This document shows positions 50,089-63,700 of a stretch of DNA of 64,000 bases, piece by piece; the stretch's first letter is position 1, and the number at the start of each line of letters is the position of its first letter. The notes under the pieces were generated by a model. The model had not been told where the DNA came from and made no database searches. It worked only from the letters and a program-made list of their open reading frames with translations. Both the position numbers and the translations under genes were made by a program. Location: contig CM073596.1 of assembly GCA_037074705.1 (NCBI GenBank), positions 22,728,001 to 22,792,000 of the forward strand, given 5' to 3'. This DNA comes from Zhengitettix transpicula. Its lineage: Eukaryota > Arthropoda > Insecta > Orthoptera > Tetrigidae.

Positions 50089-53000
50089 GGGATATTTTGC
50101 AGTTCACCTTACATAAATAAATTACACGTAAAATACATTTAGCAGCGATTTTTATAAAGCCTGCAAATTTGTCCGTTTAAAGAAATGAATATGACTTACG
50201 ATGAATTACCGAATCGAGGTATTAAACAAAGAAGTTACATGGAAATCAACAATATGACTTTCATTGAATTCTGAACTACTTAGCGTCAGTTAAAAAAGGA
50301 TATGTGTTGTTACAGGTATTTACAGGTTCACTTTAAAAAAAGAGCAGAACAGGGTCATTTTTAAGCTTTCAGGTTTGTTGATATGTATTTACACTCTTAT
50401 TAAAAACCTATTTGTTAATTTTTATGTTTACATAACTAATCGCGAGCTTAATCGAAGTCGTTTGTCTTTAGGACGAGCTGGATGTAAAATATAGAGGGAG
50501 GAGGGGAGGTAGATTGCTAGAGAGAACTGAAGTATAACCCAGTAAGGACACAACAATATTGACCATATTCTGGATGATTTCAATGACAAAGTAGTGCACA
50601 ATTAGACTTTTCCCTTCCCCACCTGTTTAACATTGTAATCGTTTTATGAATAAGCTTTTGAATAGATATGTGTGGAGTATAGTATTCTATATTGTTAACA
50701 ATGAACGATTAGAATGACAGAAAGAAGTGTACTCGAAGCTTTAAAATTGTGGTGTTACACAATATTTTGAATCATAAATTAACTGATAAAGTATTGTATG
50801 AGAGTTTTAGAAAGCATGAGCACTGTGGGAAGAAGATAGTAGAGCACACTAACAAGTAGAAATTTATATATCGACGTTTCCATATTTTACAGACAGAGGT
50901 TGCAGTTTAGGCAAGGAACAGTAGAACGATCATTCGGAATGTAGTATGAAGTAGCAAACGCTGTGGGTTGGGAAAAAAAACTCATAAAAACATTCACTAC
51001 ACTTTCGAACATGAAAAGCATTGCCAATACACTACTTTGTTCTAAAGTATATGTGCTTCAGTTAATAATTGATAAATTTTAAATATATATTTAAATCATA
51101 TATAGACTTTCCCATCACGGGATTTGCGCATCAGATACGTTTTCAGTTTTAGATACGTTTGTTTAGTTCACGTGTGTGTATGACTCATTAAGGTAACACT
51201 ACGATAAATACATTGACATCAACGGACCATTGGTACCCATGTTAGGGGCTTTCGGTGGTTTTACATGGATTCATTTTTGGTCTACTCACGCAATGTGACG
51301 TCTCTCTCATAATAAAGAGGAGGAGGTGCGCTCGCATCGCGTGACGATTATTCCAAGTCACGCCTTTCAACGCCTCCATACAAACCAGACGACATTAACA
51401 AGAACGCCTTCATTCATTTGGTGGATGGAGGTACTGCAGCTCGATAAAGACTGCAATTCTCGCATAAAACAACTCATATATCACAGAAGACAACCTAAAA
51501 TGGACCGCGAACAATGGCGCTCGCAATTACTGACCACCAAGTCACAGGTCCCTAACAATTTATTCAGGAGAAAACAATGAAAAACTTTATAGGTGTGCTT
51601 GTGTTGAGGGCTATGCAACGGATAGACAAAGGCTGCATTGGGACTTGAGTCGACGTGGATACCACAACAGCTGAAGCGACCACATACTTCGCGGTGATCG
51701 ATTCCCGACCCATTATTAATATTTCATACAGTAAAATTCACTCGGTCAAGTAACAATATTACGTTTGTAATATTATTAACGTATCACCTGAAATTTTGCA
51801 AAATTTATTTAAATCGTGGAAATTAAATTACATTTTGATAAAATATATAATGGATATTTAAGCGATATTCGTGTGATCAGTTGAAGAGTTTATTTTTCTG
51901 ATGGTGTTTTTTATTAACTGAACGTTAACCATGTTCACGGGTTAATTTTTTTTTTAACGAAAGGCAAGGTTGTTTGTTTATCTCCTACATTTTATTTCGA
52001 GAAAAATATAAAACCACGTAATTAATAAAAATAAAAGTTTAGAAAGAAGTATAAACTTTAACGAAATTCACCATCTGTAGTGTACATTTTACATTTAGCT
52101 TAATTTTATAGAGTAATATTTTGGATATTAGATATAAAGGAAATATCTTACAGTTTATTTAAGATGTTATCGGATGAAGCATTCTCAATGGTATGGCGGT
52201 TCATTTAAATAAACAGTAAATATCTTTACGTTTCAGTGATTACAAAAATCCTAATAAAAAGTGTGCTCTTTGGCACGGTAATGTGGATATCTTGGCAGTG
52301 CGACACAGCACAACCCCGTGTAATTTGAAATAAAGGCATGCTCATTTTAGGTGGCGAGGAACCCGTTCACTCTGCTGCACGAATGACAATAGTGGATTAG
52401 AGGGGAAGGGCGAGATTTTGCCAGCTGCTCTCCTGCCATCCACTAAACCCCGCAAAACCAGGTCAACATCGAGCTTCAAATACAAAGAAACTCACACACG
52501 CTCACGCTATCGCGAGCAAGCGAACTGACACTCTAAATTAACCTTTCATTTCAGCACATTCGAAGGTGGACAAGCATCACAACAACTGACGTCATATTTC
52601 TTGTAAATTAAAGCTCAAGAACTAAATCCACTTAAAAAATTAGTCATAGTATGCATAACAAATCAATCTTCGGATGGTATTCGGACGGAAGATTAAAGCA
52701 CGTATACAACAAGCGGATTCTCAAATTCGTTTTATATAGACATAATATATAAACAGTATTTTTTAATTATATTAATTTTTCTTTTACAACCCTTCTTTGT
52801 AGTAGAGTACTTCTATTTTCCTGCAATACTATTTTTTCATTTCAATGCAAGTGGAATTATTTTGGTCGTTTATGGAACGTCTGACGCAGATGAATATTAA
52901 TACTTTTGGGAGCAGTTTGGGACATCCGACATTGTAACGGTAATTTCATCGAAATTTTTTCTGTCATATCCCTTGGACCAACTGGCTTTACAAGAAGTGT

Positions 53001-53763
53001 CTCCAGGCTTCCCTAAGGCTACATTTTCATTGGAATTTACTGATGATTTCCGCATGTAATGGATTTTTTAATAGTAATAATTTTCTAATGCCAAATAGAA
53101 GTGTAGATCACGTTGGCTATGTGCGGAATCATTAAAATTTAATTATTTGAAAGATTTGAACACCAAGCCTCCGCGACGAAGAAAATAATTAAAATTAAAA
53201 CGTATAACTCCTTTGTTTGAGCTTCCCTGTGAGCAGTTCTTCTTTAATGGATACTGCATTGTGGAAGAAACAATAGCATGAACCTGACACGAGAACGCCG
53301 GCTGCAGTGTAAGGGAATTTAAAGTGGTTCACGTCGCTGCGAAAAATGTATTGTCAATGTTTTTATACCCGCGAGGGTATTTGACTCGCACGTTAGGGAG
53401 TGGCAATTTGGGACGTGATCGATTCAAAAGTCGACAATGGCAGTTGCTGGGGAGGCAGATAAGCGCACCATTAGTCTGGGCAACAATGGCTGCCACACCC
53501 CTGGAGCGCCAGGGTAGCGTCGAACCGCGCTCGTCTTCGCCATCTACAAAGGGCGGGCTCGAAGAATAAATGCAAGAACAGAACACAATCTGAGAAAATT
53601 CTAGGCGTGAAATTAAACACAAGATTTGCACAGATGGAGAACAATATACATGGCCAATGTGGATTGTATTTACAGATATACACTACGAGCTGATGAGAAG
53701 GAAAAAGTAAAGGTTTTATGGAAGGAAATACAAACATTTATGGTGGGAAAAGGAAACATCAAA
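50089..53763. other. intronic sequence
   Basis: GC-richer blocks at 51290-51710, 52290-52560 and 53280-53580. The forward frame 51326-51580 contains MDREQWRSQLL, faintly like the DR-x-x-WR end of some LINE polymerases; this is too weak to call. Confidence 0.5.
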
Positions 53764-54177
53764 GGAGGCAAAAGGGAAGATCGCTGGAGGCAAAAGAAAA
53801 GATCGCTGGAGGCAAAAGGAAAGATCGCTGGAGGCAAAAGGAAAGATCGCCGCAGGCAAAAGTAAAGATCGCTGGAGGCAAAAGGAAAGATCGCCGCAGG
53901 CAAAAGTAAAGATCGCTGGAGGCAAAAGGAAAGATCGCCGCAGGCAAAAGTAAAGATCGCTGGAGGCAAAAGGAAAGATCGCCGCAGGCAAAAGGAAAGA
54001 TCGCCGCAGGCAAAAGGAAAGATCGCTGCAGGCAAAAGGAAAGATCGCTGCAGGCAAAAGGAAAGATCGCTGCAGGCAAAAGGAAAGATCGCTGCAGGCA
54101 AAAGGAAAGATCGCTGCAGGCAAAAGGAAAGATCGCTGCAGGCAAAAGGAAAGATCGCCGCAGGCAAAAGGAAAGAA
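53764..54177. repeat. 22-bp minisatellite, about 18 units
   Basis: Tandem unit AAAGATCGCTGCAGGCAAAAGG (22 bp, given here as a unit label) repeats about 18 times, counted by GATCGC. Three variants differ at the centre: CTGGAGG (units 1-3, 5, 7, 9), CCGCAGG (4, 6, 8, 10, 11, 18) and CTGCAGG (12-17). Units 4-9 alternate CCGCAGG-AAAAGT with CTGGAGG-AAAAGG, a 44-bp higher-order repeat; units 12-17 are homogeneous. The minus strand is open in all three frames, giving a 22-residue periodic peptide; that is a by-product of a repeat unit lacking stops, not evidence of a gene. Confidence 0.95.
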
Positions 54178-57100
54178 GGAGAGTGATGAACATGTATAAT
54201 ACCTATAATAAAATCTGGTATGGTCGTATATTAACGTTCGGAATGACGAAGTTGCAACTGCAGAAAAGTAATTCTTAATCTATAGAGTTTTTTCAGCTGA
54301 AATATAATCATCGTCAATAGCAAAAACTCATTAAATGAAAACCAATCCAAAAAGAAGCGTTTTTTAAAAAATGTAAAAGAAACTAAAGTTTGCCCTGTAT
54401 AATGAGTGATGTTTTCCTAAGAAAGAATACTTTGAGTATTGTATGGGGCTTAGAGAATTAAAATTTTTTGGAGAGTGAAAGAACGCAAACAGCGAAATGA
54501 AAAGCGAAATAATGACAAGGAAAAAGAAATTAGGTCAATTAAGACGCACATTTAAAAAATGAATCCATGCAAGAAAGTGACGAAACTGGTAGCTGAGAAA
54601 ACGTATGTGGTAGAAGGGCTTCGAAAACCAGAAATAAAGGTGTCCGACAACCAGTAAACGATTCTAAGGAGATGTGCATAACCAGTTTCCCCTTGGCTGT
54701 TCTTGTGCAGGAATTATGATGTTAGCAGTGGGTATAAGTAACATTCAACGAGTAACTTTTGAACATAAAACGAAGTTATAATTTATATTTTGTACATTGG
54801 AGGATCTTTGTGTCCACGGAGAGGTTCTGTTTAACAAACTAATTATTATAGTGAGATGTATTTTTTAGCTCGTATTTTATTTGAGAAGGCATTTCAGAGT
54901 TCCAATGTAATAGTGTCAGCTGATTATATATAAAGGAATTTTGAGCAAAAACCATAATTATAAAGTTGAATTTTAATACCCTATAAAATGTGAACTTGAT
55001 GGTGACTTAACTGAATGGACTAAAGAATACTGATGACCAAAGAATATACAAGTCTGACAAAACAGTTTATAATTACATATAATTTTTGTATTGTTTCAAT
55101 GCGTTCATGGGCGACATAGACTAATTATCTACTGTATAAGTGAAAGTGTTTAACTTTTCTAAAAATCAAGCAACTACAAATTAGCTGCACAATTCGGTAT
55201 GAGCAAGCTACCCTGGCAAATTATAATTGTTTTATACAGTTACAGAAAAATAATGTACGTGGAATTGATACCGGAAGCTAGGATTCGGAATAATTGCTCC
55301 CGATTGTAGAGTTTGAATGAAAAACGTTATTTTACTAAGGACTAATATTTTCACAAATAGAGATTTAATCGGAATTGAACCATCGCTACGATCTCGGCGA
55401 TGATCTACAAACAAGCTTCCTCCAGACCCTGAAGTGTACGTGGTTTTAGCGAATCACGACCCTCCCATTACGAGCAATTAATATGCAACGCTGTGGTGGT
55501 GAATGTTGCAGAGCTGGTGTTCCGGAAGCCGAGGTCCATTACTATCTACAGTTTCTCATTCTTACAGACGTATGCATATTTATGAGATTTCCCTAGAAAT
55601 TGTGTCAAGTATACAAATGAACAAATGGGATGTACTTCGTGGGATCAGGCACTATGGGTTCCATTCAAAGTTACATTAAACACGACATTACTTGGAAATT
55701 ATTGCAACTTTTTCGTGACCGACTAATTTAATTATATAATAATTACTGAAACGACAACAGAATTAAAAGTTGGAGAAAAAAAATTGTTTAACAAATAACC
55801 CAGTAATGGCATGTCCAGTCTTGAATATCGACCACTTGGCTGTTAAATTCCAGTGAGTGAAGCAGACCTATGTAAGGTACCTAGTCTTAAAGATAGAATA
55901 ATACAAATTAGGGAGGTAGACAAACGATTTTTAAATCGTGGTGGCATGTGCTTCAGTTTATAAAGCCCGTGTCTCACGAGGAAGTAGATTCACGAATCGA
56001 TCGCAAATTCGTAATGATAAATAGGAACACTTTTAATATTAAGTGGAACTCTGCACACTGTCAAAATTTTTGAAAAGACTTAGAATAGAGGCTTATTCAC
56101 TACAATTAAAAGCTCGTCTTCTTTTTCTTTTCAGAACACCACATCACAAATGTATCTTTGAGAATGTCGTAGACCAGAACATGTCCATAAATGCATTTTT
56201 GCTGACAGGACGTGTAAAAAAATAAACACTAGACTTTGAGGGCCAGCTGTCAAAGAGCCAGGAATGCTCCCCCTCGCGCAACTTTCAATGGGTGCAACGT
56301 TGCCACGTGAGCCGTCTGCGGCAAGTTACACACACTTCATTGACATTCACATGAGGCAGTGTTGCCACGTGAAGTTATACCAAACAACCGGCAAAATAAT
56401 ATTTTCATTCGATTTCTGAGCCTTCAAAGTTCATGCAAAATAAAATTCACAAATGTATTATTTAAAACTAAATTAATTCTAAAATGTCAATTGTAGTTGC
56501 TATATGCTACTTGTAATATATAAAAATCCATTATTAATAATTCTGTAATTGTTCAGATCCAAACTTTACAGTTAAAGCCAACTTTAAAGTCAACTATGTT
56601 TAATAACAACAGCATTATCAGAATTAAAATGTATAAAATAATGAACCGATCCATCAAAATCACGCGAGACTCTGATATTTTATAATACCAAATTATTAAA
56701 AATTACCTTATAGCAAGGCTCAAGAACTTAAACGTAACTACTATAATTTATATTAAAATGCACCGGAAATTTTCCAATGATTTCATAATGAGAAATAAAT
56801 GATTGCCAAATATAGTTATTTACATATTGAACCTTGTCAAAGTTTAATTTCCTACTGTTATTCGAAACACTGAACAGATTTGTTAAATTAGTAATTTTTC
56901 GTGAAAAGATGTTGAAATGAAAAACAAAATGGATAATTTGAAGTGGCGGAACATTTAATCTTGTTTGGTTTTCAGATCGGGGTGAGAAATAACCGTGAAG
57001 TGATATTGTTACATATTAAATTTCTTCACTGACTTTGCTATTTCAAATACCAACATAATTAGTTGCTTTACAATTCGAAGTAAATTCGATTCATAAAATA

Positions 57101-59019
57101 TGTTTCAATCGACATTCATCGTTCTTCCAAAATGACTACAAAGAAATAATTACAAATATCTTTGATTTTCTACAATTTATTACCACCCGTTCATTTTATG
57201 TGTGATTTATGACCTGTTGTGTGATAATTATAATTTAATATTGCATAACGAGAGAAAACCGTTTGCAAAGCACGCGATAAATGGAGGATACGCTAAAGTT
57301 TTTATATAGTCTAAGTTTACATTTGTCAGGCTTAAAAAATATCTACCTATAAATAAGAGAACTCATTTTATAACAGAAAAAATAATCTGAATTTACTGGA
57401 AATTTATTTTAGAAAAGTTTGAATTTTATGGCATTCCTGTAACAAAATATCAAATTATGTTATGTCGATGAAAAATTTCCGGACTAAATATGGGAAAGTT
57501 TAGAACATTTTCTAATTTACTATAGGTCACAGACATTTAACTTTAAAAATGAAATAAAAGTTCTCGCATTCGAAGTGTTGGTACTAAAGAAGACTTTAAC
57601 ATAATATTGACAGCTCAATTGAAGTTATTCTGATACCAAAGAGCTTTAGGTGCAACGTATCAAAATTTACGGTGTGGGGGAGACGAATCTTCTCCTGAGG
57701 GCGGAAATTAAAGGTCTGCAGGCTCGTATTGGAGTTAAACAACAGCGACCTCGCAACACAGCGAATCAACTAATATTAATTCGCCATTTAGAAGAAATTT
57801 CGACTGTGAGATGAACAGTAAATGCTCAGAAACGTTACTTCGTTAAACAGCGTTAATCATTTCTGGTTGTTTTCGTACTAGTATTTTCTACACTTGTTTT
57901 GAGATTTACGAAGTTATCTACAATACATAGCACACACAAAAATATGATTCGGTTTCTTGTGGGGAATAATAATGTCTCGTTTGGAATTTAATATTCTCTG
58001 CTTGAATCTTTGATATATGATGAAAATAATTAGATTAAAACAAAAAGGTTACATTTGGAATTAATTTGTTATTAATAAGTATCATTACGTAGCTTGAAAA
58101 TTTCATGTGGAAAACTTTACAAAATCATTGGGGATAAATTAAAAGCCAAAACTGTGTTTCAATCGGACATAAAGCGTTTAGAAGTTATTTGGTTATGGAA
58201 GTGAAGGAGATTATCGCGAAATGATAAATCAAAAATATAGCTCAATAAAATCTATAACCATTTGGGTTCTTTTGTGTTTTGTACACCTTAAAGTGAGCCA
58301 ACAAAACATCACAAAATCACTAAGGTATTTTAGTACTTGTCGTTAGGAGAGAAAATTAAAGTAGCGTCAGCCTGTATTTAATATGCAAGTCTACGGCTGG
58401 CAGATAGGACAGCTTTAAACAAGTCAGGTAAGTTAGTTAAGTAAACCATTCTTGAATCCAAAACTATTAACCTAACAATAATAAAGAACACACAAACACA
58501 CTCTATGAGTGTAAATATTAAAAAGTACCAGTTTCACGTATCGGTTCACCCAACGTAAGTTATACCGATGTAATAACTGAAATATTTTAAATAAATTTCA
58601 CTGCAGACATTCAGACGATGCTACATTTTAAGATTGTATATTCCACACGTCTTCAACTGTACGTTTTTGTTTGGATATGTATGAAGCTTCCGACATTTGA
58701 AAGCATCACAATATTAGGAAAACCTTTTATTTGAGATGTGGCAATTCTCAAACTACGGTAAAACACAGTTTTATACGAGAAAGTTGTAAGTTGAATAAAG
58801 AAATATCACATACCGTTTGTGATTATGTGATATTTTGAACACGCCTTGAAGTACGACGACGGACTGCAAAAATATGACGCTCTTACTAACAATTCAAAGC
58901 AAAGGGAAAGCTATCTTTCGAACGTTTCGCAAATCACGCCAATCATTTGCTATGAAGCATACCTTTCAGTACGGACACGTATCGCAGTTTTAAGGAGTGA
59001 AACGAGGCAATCACAACGA
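54178..59019. other. intronic AT-rich sequence
   Basis: Nothing recognised apart from the E-box pair at 56299-56372 and a small GC-richer block at 55390-55560. Confidence 0.6.
56299..56372. repeat. direct repeat of GTTGCCACGTGA
   Basis: The 12-mer occurs at 56299-56310 and 56361-56372, each holding a CACGTG E-box, in an otherwise AT-rich stretch. A paired binding site or a local duplication. Confidence 0.5.
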
Positions 59020-59790
59020 TCCACGACGATTTTTGGAAGCGCTCCCGCAGACGTCTCAAGAGGGATTTCTCTTCTCTTGGAGGGATTGAACCGCCCCACC
59101 CCCTTCCACCCCAGAACGGTGGCGCTACCATTAATCTCTCGGCGTTTGAACACCTTCGAACCACTCCCCCACCCCCACCCCCTCGCCTCTCTCTCGTCCT
59201 CCAGGCGACGTCGATCGTCGTGCGGAAGAGAACATTTCGTCAGCGATTTTCGTGTTACGCGATATTTACTTAAGGAGATGGCCCGGGCGTCTCTTTGTCT
59301 GCGACCGGCGTGCAAGCGCTCCGGCGGCGGGAAAGCACGCCGTCCAGCCGGCAGGGATGAATAGAGGCGTGCGCTGCGGATCAATAGCGTACTCACGGTG
59401 CGTGCGGCGGGGTGAAGGCGTCGGCGTCGGTGGCGGCGGCGGCGACGGTGCGGTGCAAGGCTGCTGGCTGCCCGGAGAGCTCTGGGTGCGCTGCTCTGGC
59501 CCGGGCGCAGCGACGCGCCGGCTAGGGGTGGGGGTAGGGGTTGAGGAAGGGGTGCCGGAGGGGTGGCGCCCTCGCGCAGGCGCGCCACGTGACGCGACCG
59601 ATGCGCCCCTAGCGACGGTCGATGCGCCCCCTTATTCTTCCCTCTCGCTGCGTGTTTGTTTACCGGTCAAGTGGCCGGCCACATTTACTGCGTAATCCGA
59701 ATATTCGCGGGCAGAGTCACGCCTTCGACGGAAAGACGCCGAATAGCCGCAAAGAACCAATTTACCTTATCGGAGGTGTATGACCGCAGT
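59020..59790. promoter_or_regulatory. CpG-rich island, promoter-like
   Basis: This is the most GC- and CpG-rich stretch of the window, standing sharply out of AT-rich flanks. It has runs of GGCGGCGG, a CACGTG E-box at about 59585 and a duplicated GATGCGCCCC motif (about 59600 and 59621). Long overlapping open frames on both strands (58846-59364, 59252-59695 and, in reverse, 58950-59588) follow from the composition: they are arginine/proline/glycine-rich low complexity with no recognisable domain. I see no TATA box. A CpG promoter for the minus-strand gene, or a bidirectional one, is the simplest reading. Confidence 0.5.
59397..59665 (-). other. candidate alternative first exon of Rbp6 (5' UTR)
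   Basis: On the minus strand a GC-rich block ends GCACGCACC followed by the consensus donor GTGAGTACG at 59396-59388. The reading frame that meets the donor in phase 0 is open back to a TGA near 59667 but has no ATG, and no ATG occurs in any frame between 59640 and 59397. If spliced straight to the RRM2 exon, the junction reads GCACC/ATGG, a strong Kozak context, so translation could start at the first codon of that exon and give a protein lacking RRM1. Seen: donor, base composition, lack of ATG. Inferred: that it is an exon at all, its 5' limit, and the splice partner. It could equally be a chance donor inside a CpG island. Confidence 0.3.
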
Positions 59791-60716
59791 GACCCCTAAA
59801 CTTTCAACCAGTATTACCATTCAAAAATAAATATTTATTAAAGTCGTTTGAAATTGCATGGTTTCGTAGTTGTTTAGGTGTGCATACGCTGTCAGGCGTC
59901 TTCCGCATAAACCAGACTCACTCCAACGCCAAGAATCAGTAAAATATTTTTCATATATTAACCGTGTTTTACGTCAATAAAAAATGTCTATTGTTGCTAA
60001 CAGCGGGCAAAATTAATTTTCTTCCGCTATTTTTGCTACAGTCAACGCTCATGTTCGATGAATACGATTTCCAGATTGTTACTCAGTAAATACCCCTATA
60101 TTTGGTATAGGGTTTATATAGGTTGTTAAAATAGCAATTTTCAGTTATTATTAAGTCTATCATAAATTGTGAATACAAGAATGAAATAATTGTTTGATGG
60201 AGTAGGTTATGATGCATATCTATTCCTGTAGTTTCGTTCTCGCCTACAGAGTAGGCAGCCAGTGAGTCATCTCATTTCGAACATAATCGCGCCATGAATG
60301 TAATTTAGTTTCGTTTCTTTAAAATTAATTTCAACATTATTCTTCAAGTTTGGGCCACACCCATACATTTTCACTTTTTAGCAAGACAAAAAACAGGCAA
60401 TTAAATTCCCTCTATACAATTTCATCGTTCTTAAGACGTGAATAATTATTGTAGGAAACTGTTAAACACTAAAAGTAAAATTTACTTAATAAACATAAGA
60501 CTCAGACAAATGAGTTTTATTCTTCCTAATGGTAGGTAATTTTCCTTGGAAGGAGGCATTTGGTATGCGTTTCAGGAGTAAGTTGCAGATGTCGTGCTGA
60601 GTCATTCAAAAATTCAGGGCCGAACAATTTATTCAGCTGGTAACATGTCAAGGCCCAAGTCACGCAAATCCTTCGGATATCAGCAATGCGTATCCTAAAA
60701 AGGCACCAAGCATTCA

Positions 60717-60756
<40 letters not shown>

Positions 60757-63700
60757 AGAGGCATTAATCACGGTTTCTGCAAATTGAATTTAATAGAGAC
60801 TAGAATATTATTTGTAATGAGTTTGTGGGAATCTAAAGTGTCGTTGGAACCGTGGAAGAAGTTAAAGAAAAAATCATTGAATCTGCCTGAATTAAAATAC
60901 CGTACCTAACTATTTTGTGAAATATGTTTGTCATTAATAGATTTTAATGAATATTAATTAGTGAAATTCGATAATTAGCTACTTCAAATCAATCATTTAT
61001 CACTGGAAATTAATGTGAATATAACGAAGAATAAATTACCACCATGATGCACAGACGAGAAAAAAATTCCCTTTAATAATATTCTAAAAATTAAGTATGC
61101 TAATATCGTAAGTAGCATGAAGAACTTCCCACAAGAGTTAAGAATGAATTCGTTATGATAAGGAAAGTTTAAGAAACCTTTTGTAGTAAGGACTTTGCTT
61201 TATTTGTTGTTGGCTTTCCCTTCGTTACGACAAGGTAATATGCTGGTGGATTATTTATTAGAGATGTACGAAAGCAGTTAACTCATCACTTCATAACTCA
61301 AACAAAATACTTCAGAAATGTTTTATTTGTGAGGCTGACTGATAGCTAATATAAAGGGATCAACTTTCGCTCTATAGCCCTGTTACTATAAATTTCTGAA
61401 CAATTGAAATATATCAATTATTAAATCGATAGGAAAATCCAACTATTTAATGTGTATATAGAAATGTTCAAATTGTCATTATTGATTGTATTTTGATTCT
61501 GTTTGGGTAATAATTGTCTTAAAATATACAATACATACAATACAATTCATTGGAATAAAAAACCATGCTGCGTGTGATATTATTCTTCAAATATTTTTAA
61601 TACTGTCTTAAGTATTAACACACATCACTTCACGCATCCATATATACTCCAACGACCATTTCTACCCCCAACAAATGTTACCAAGTCAAAAATAATATTC
61701 TTAGTTCTATGATTTAATTTGTTATGAACTTGTTTAATATATTGCAGTTTCGAGTAAAAGGCGCAACTAACATAAAGTTTAGAATTTTTTCTTTAAAATA
61801 AGTAATAATATAAATTGGTTTTTATAAGATGACTGACGGCTACAGAGACGAATATAGGTAAATTAATTTTTATATACTCAACCCTGCAATAGTAATGAAA
61901 CTATCATATCGTTTTAAATGAGTAAATAAATAACTTTATTTCATAAAGTACTTGATAAATTTTTAGTATTATTAAATACTTCTCTATTCGAAAGGAAACT
62001 GTTTGCAGGGAAACGTTGTCCTGGTATTTATCTGTGAAATTAATATTTTTGGTTATTATTTTTTCCTATGTTTGACTTAATGGCAGGTCACTCTTGGACA
62101 ATGAAGTTAACCCGAAATACTAAATCTTTTTTATCATGAGCCGAAAATTACATTACAATGGTAAGTTTGTAACCTTGTTTATAATAATAGATTTCTGTTT
62201 ATATTTACTGCCGTAGAACAACATATATATAGGGTCCTCGGAGTTTTATTTATATCATGATTGGATTTTGTGATATTGTTCGAAGTTTTTAGCGATGACG
62301 GTTTTCTGTTAAAGGTGATGAGCCTTAGTTTATCCCTAGTGAACGGCCTGGGAAATCCTCATTGATGCATCGATATTTAAGCAACAGAATCAGTCAACTG
62401 GAATGTCAGTCTGAAGGGATGATCAGTCCAGGATGAAGGATTTAAAAAAATGTAACCTGCAACAGTGTTGCAAACAGCAGGATTACTTCAACAAAATTTT
62501 AATTTCAGTAAGAGCGTCGTCCTTGGTTGATTCTAATCCCATTTCCCCGGAGGCCCACGTTAAGATAGCTTGCATGCGTTTTGCACCGCTCCAATAATGA
62601 ATCCAGCACCCGTCTGATACTCGACGAACGGCGGCATTTTTCATTTCATATCGACGCGAGCGAACGTGGGTGGAGATTTCTTTCACAGACTGCGAAAAGC
62701 GCCGGATGGCACCTCCCGTTCCTGCTAAGTGAGACGACTTCTCACTCGACAACCCCCCTGCCCCACCCGAAAAAAAAAGAAGACAGGGGGTCTAACGATG
62801 CCTCATCACTTCTCGGCTGCTAAATCCTTAGTTAGCTCCAGACCGTTATTCTGGAAAGCGGCTTTCGTCAGCAATACCGTGTCGGCGTAACAACACCGCG
62901 CATAAACTCCGTGCTTTATAGGACGCTTAGGGGATCGCGTCGCAAAGTTACACCAGTTCCATCATACGGATGGTTTATTTTGATCATATACCCGTAAAAA
63001 GTTTATCTCACATGGCTTAAAAAGTTATTGTTGAAAGAAATTGGTATATTGGAAATTTAATTGTTATTTACCACTTGCAACCTTAAATTTAATGGGACGT
63101 CAACGAAAGAACAATTTCAAGTTTGTAAATGCTCCTTTTATGTTTAATAACAGAAAATATCAATGAAATTAAAATCAAAATTTATAAAATTGAACGTAAT
63201 TGCGGACACTTCAATTGTGGGTATCACCCTCACATTTTACAGAACAACTTTCTAATAAGCCCTATTTTGATTTTCATCGTAACTATATTTAGTTTACACA
63301 TCATATCATAAACGTTATTGTCCTGCGATAAGGATTTACGTAGAAACTCACAGAACATGATAAACCTTAATTGTTGACCAACCGGGTTATATTTGTAATA
63401 ACATAAAACGTTATCGCAGACATTCAATGCCTCCGTTGTCAATTCATTAAGAATTTACACTGGGAAAGCTCATGTTCATTGCTGATACACCGTGTTAAAA
63501 AGAGTCCACAGAAATAATTCATCTGTAATAAATTTGTTTCATAATATATTAAATACTTGGTAATCTTTGGAGGTTATTCATATTAGACGGTTGACTGTTA
63601 TTCATATTATTTTAATGGACCGACTAATTGTTTTTACTGTATAATTTTAACGTGATACTTTCAAATAAATACGAAAGCTAATTTGATAAATGCACATGTT

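Larger units (their letters stand above)
39044..59396 (-). other. Rbp6 intron upstream of the RRM2 exon
   Basis: No RRM1 coding (KMFIGGLSW, RGFGFVTF or DPKVAFPRR) was found on the minus strand between this exon and the right edge. The upstream intron is therefore 20.4 kb if the candidate first exon at 59.4 kb is real and splices directly to this one. Otherwise it runs past the right edge, at least 25 kb. The acceptor tract at 39044-39070 (minus strand) is rich in T and ends TTTTCAG. Confidence 0.6.

Noticed and set aside
51326..51580. Frame with MDREQWRSQLL, faintly like a LINE polymerase end
   Set aside because: Only a handful of residues agree and the rest of the frame has no polymerase motif.
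53764..54177. CRISPR-like regular array
   Set aside because: The units are contiguous with no unique spacers, and the setting is eukaryotic; it is a minisatellite.
53670..54193. Three long overlapping reverse open frames (135-165 codons)
   Set aside because: They are the three frames of one 22-bp tandem repeat without stop codons. A periodic peptide in every frame is a property of the repeat, not of a gene.
55355..55410. Reverse-strand GGTTCAATTCC, possible tRNA
   Set aside because: The T-arm stem does not pair and no A box lies upstream.
58846..59364. 172-codon forward frame and 212-codon reverse frame
   Set aside because: Low-complexity arginine, proline and serine frames created by a CpG-rich block; neither has a recognised domain, and the reverse one starts only at GTG.
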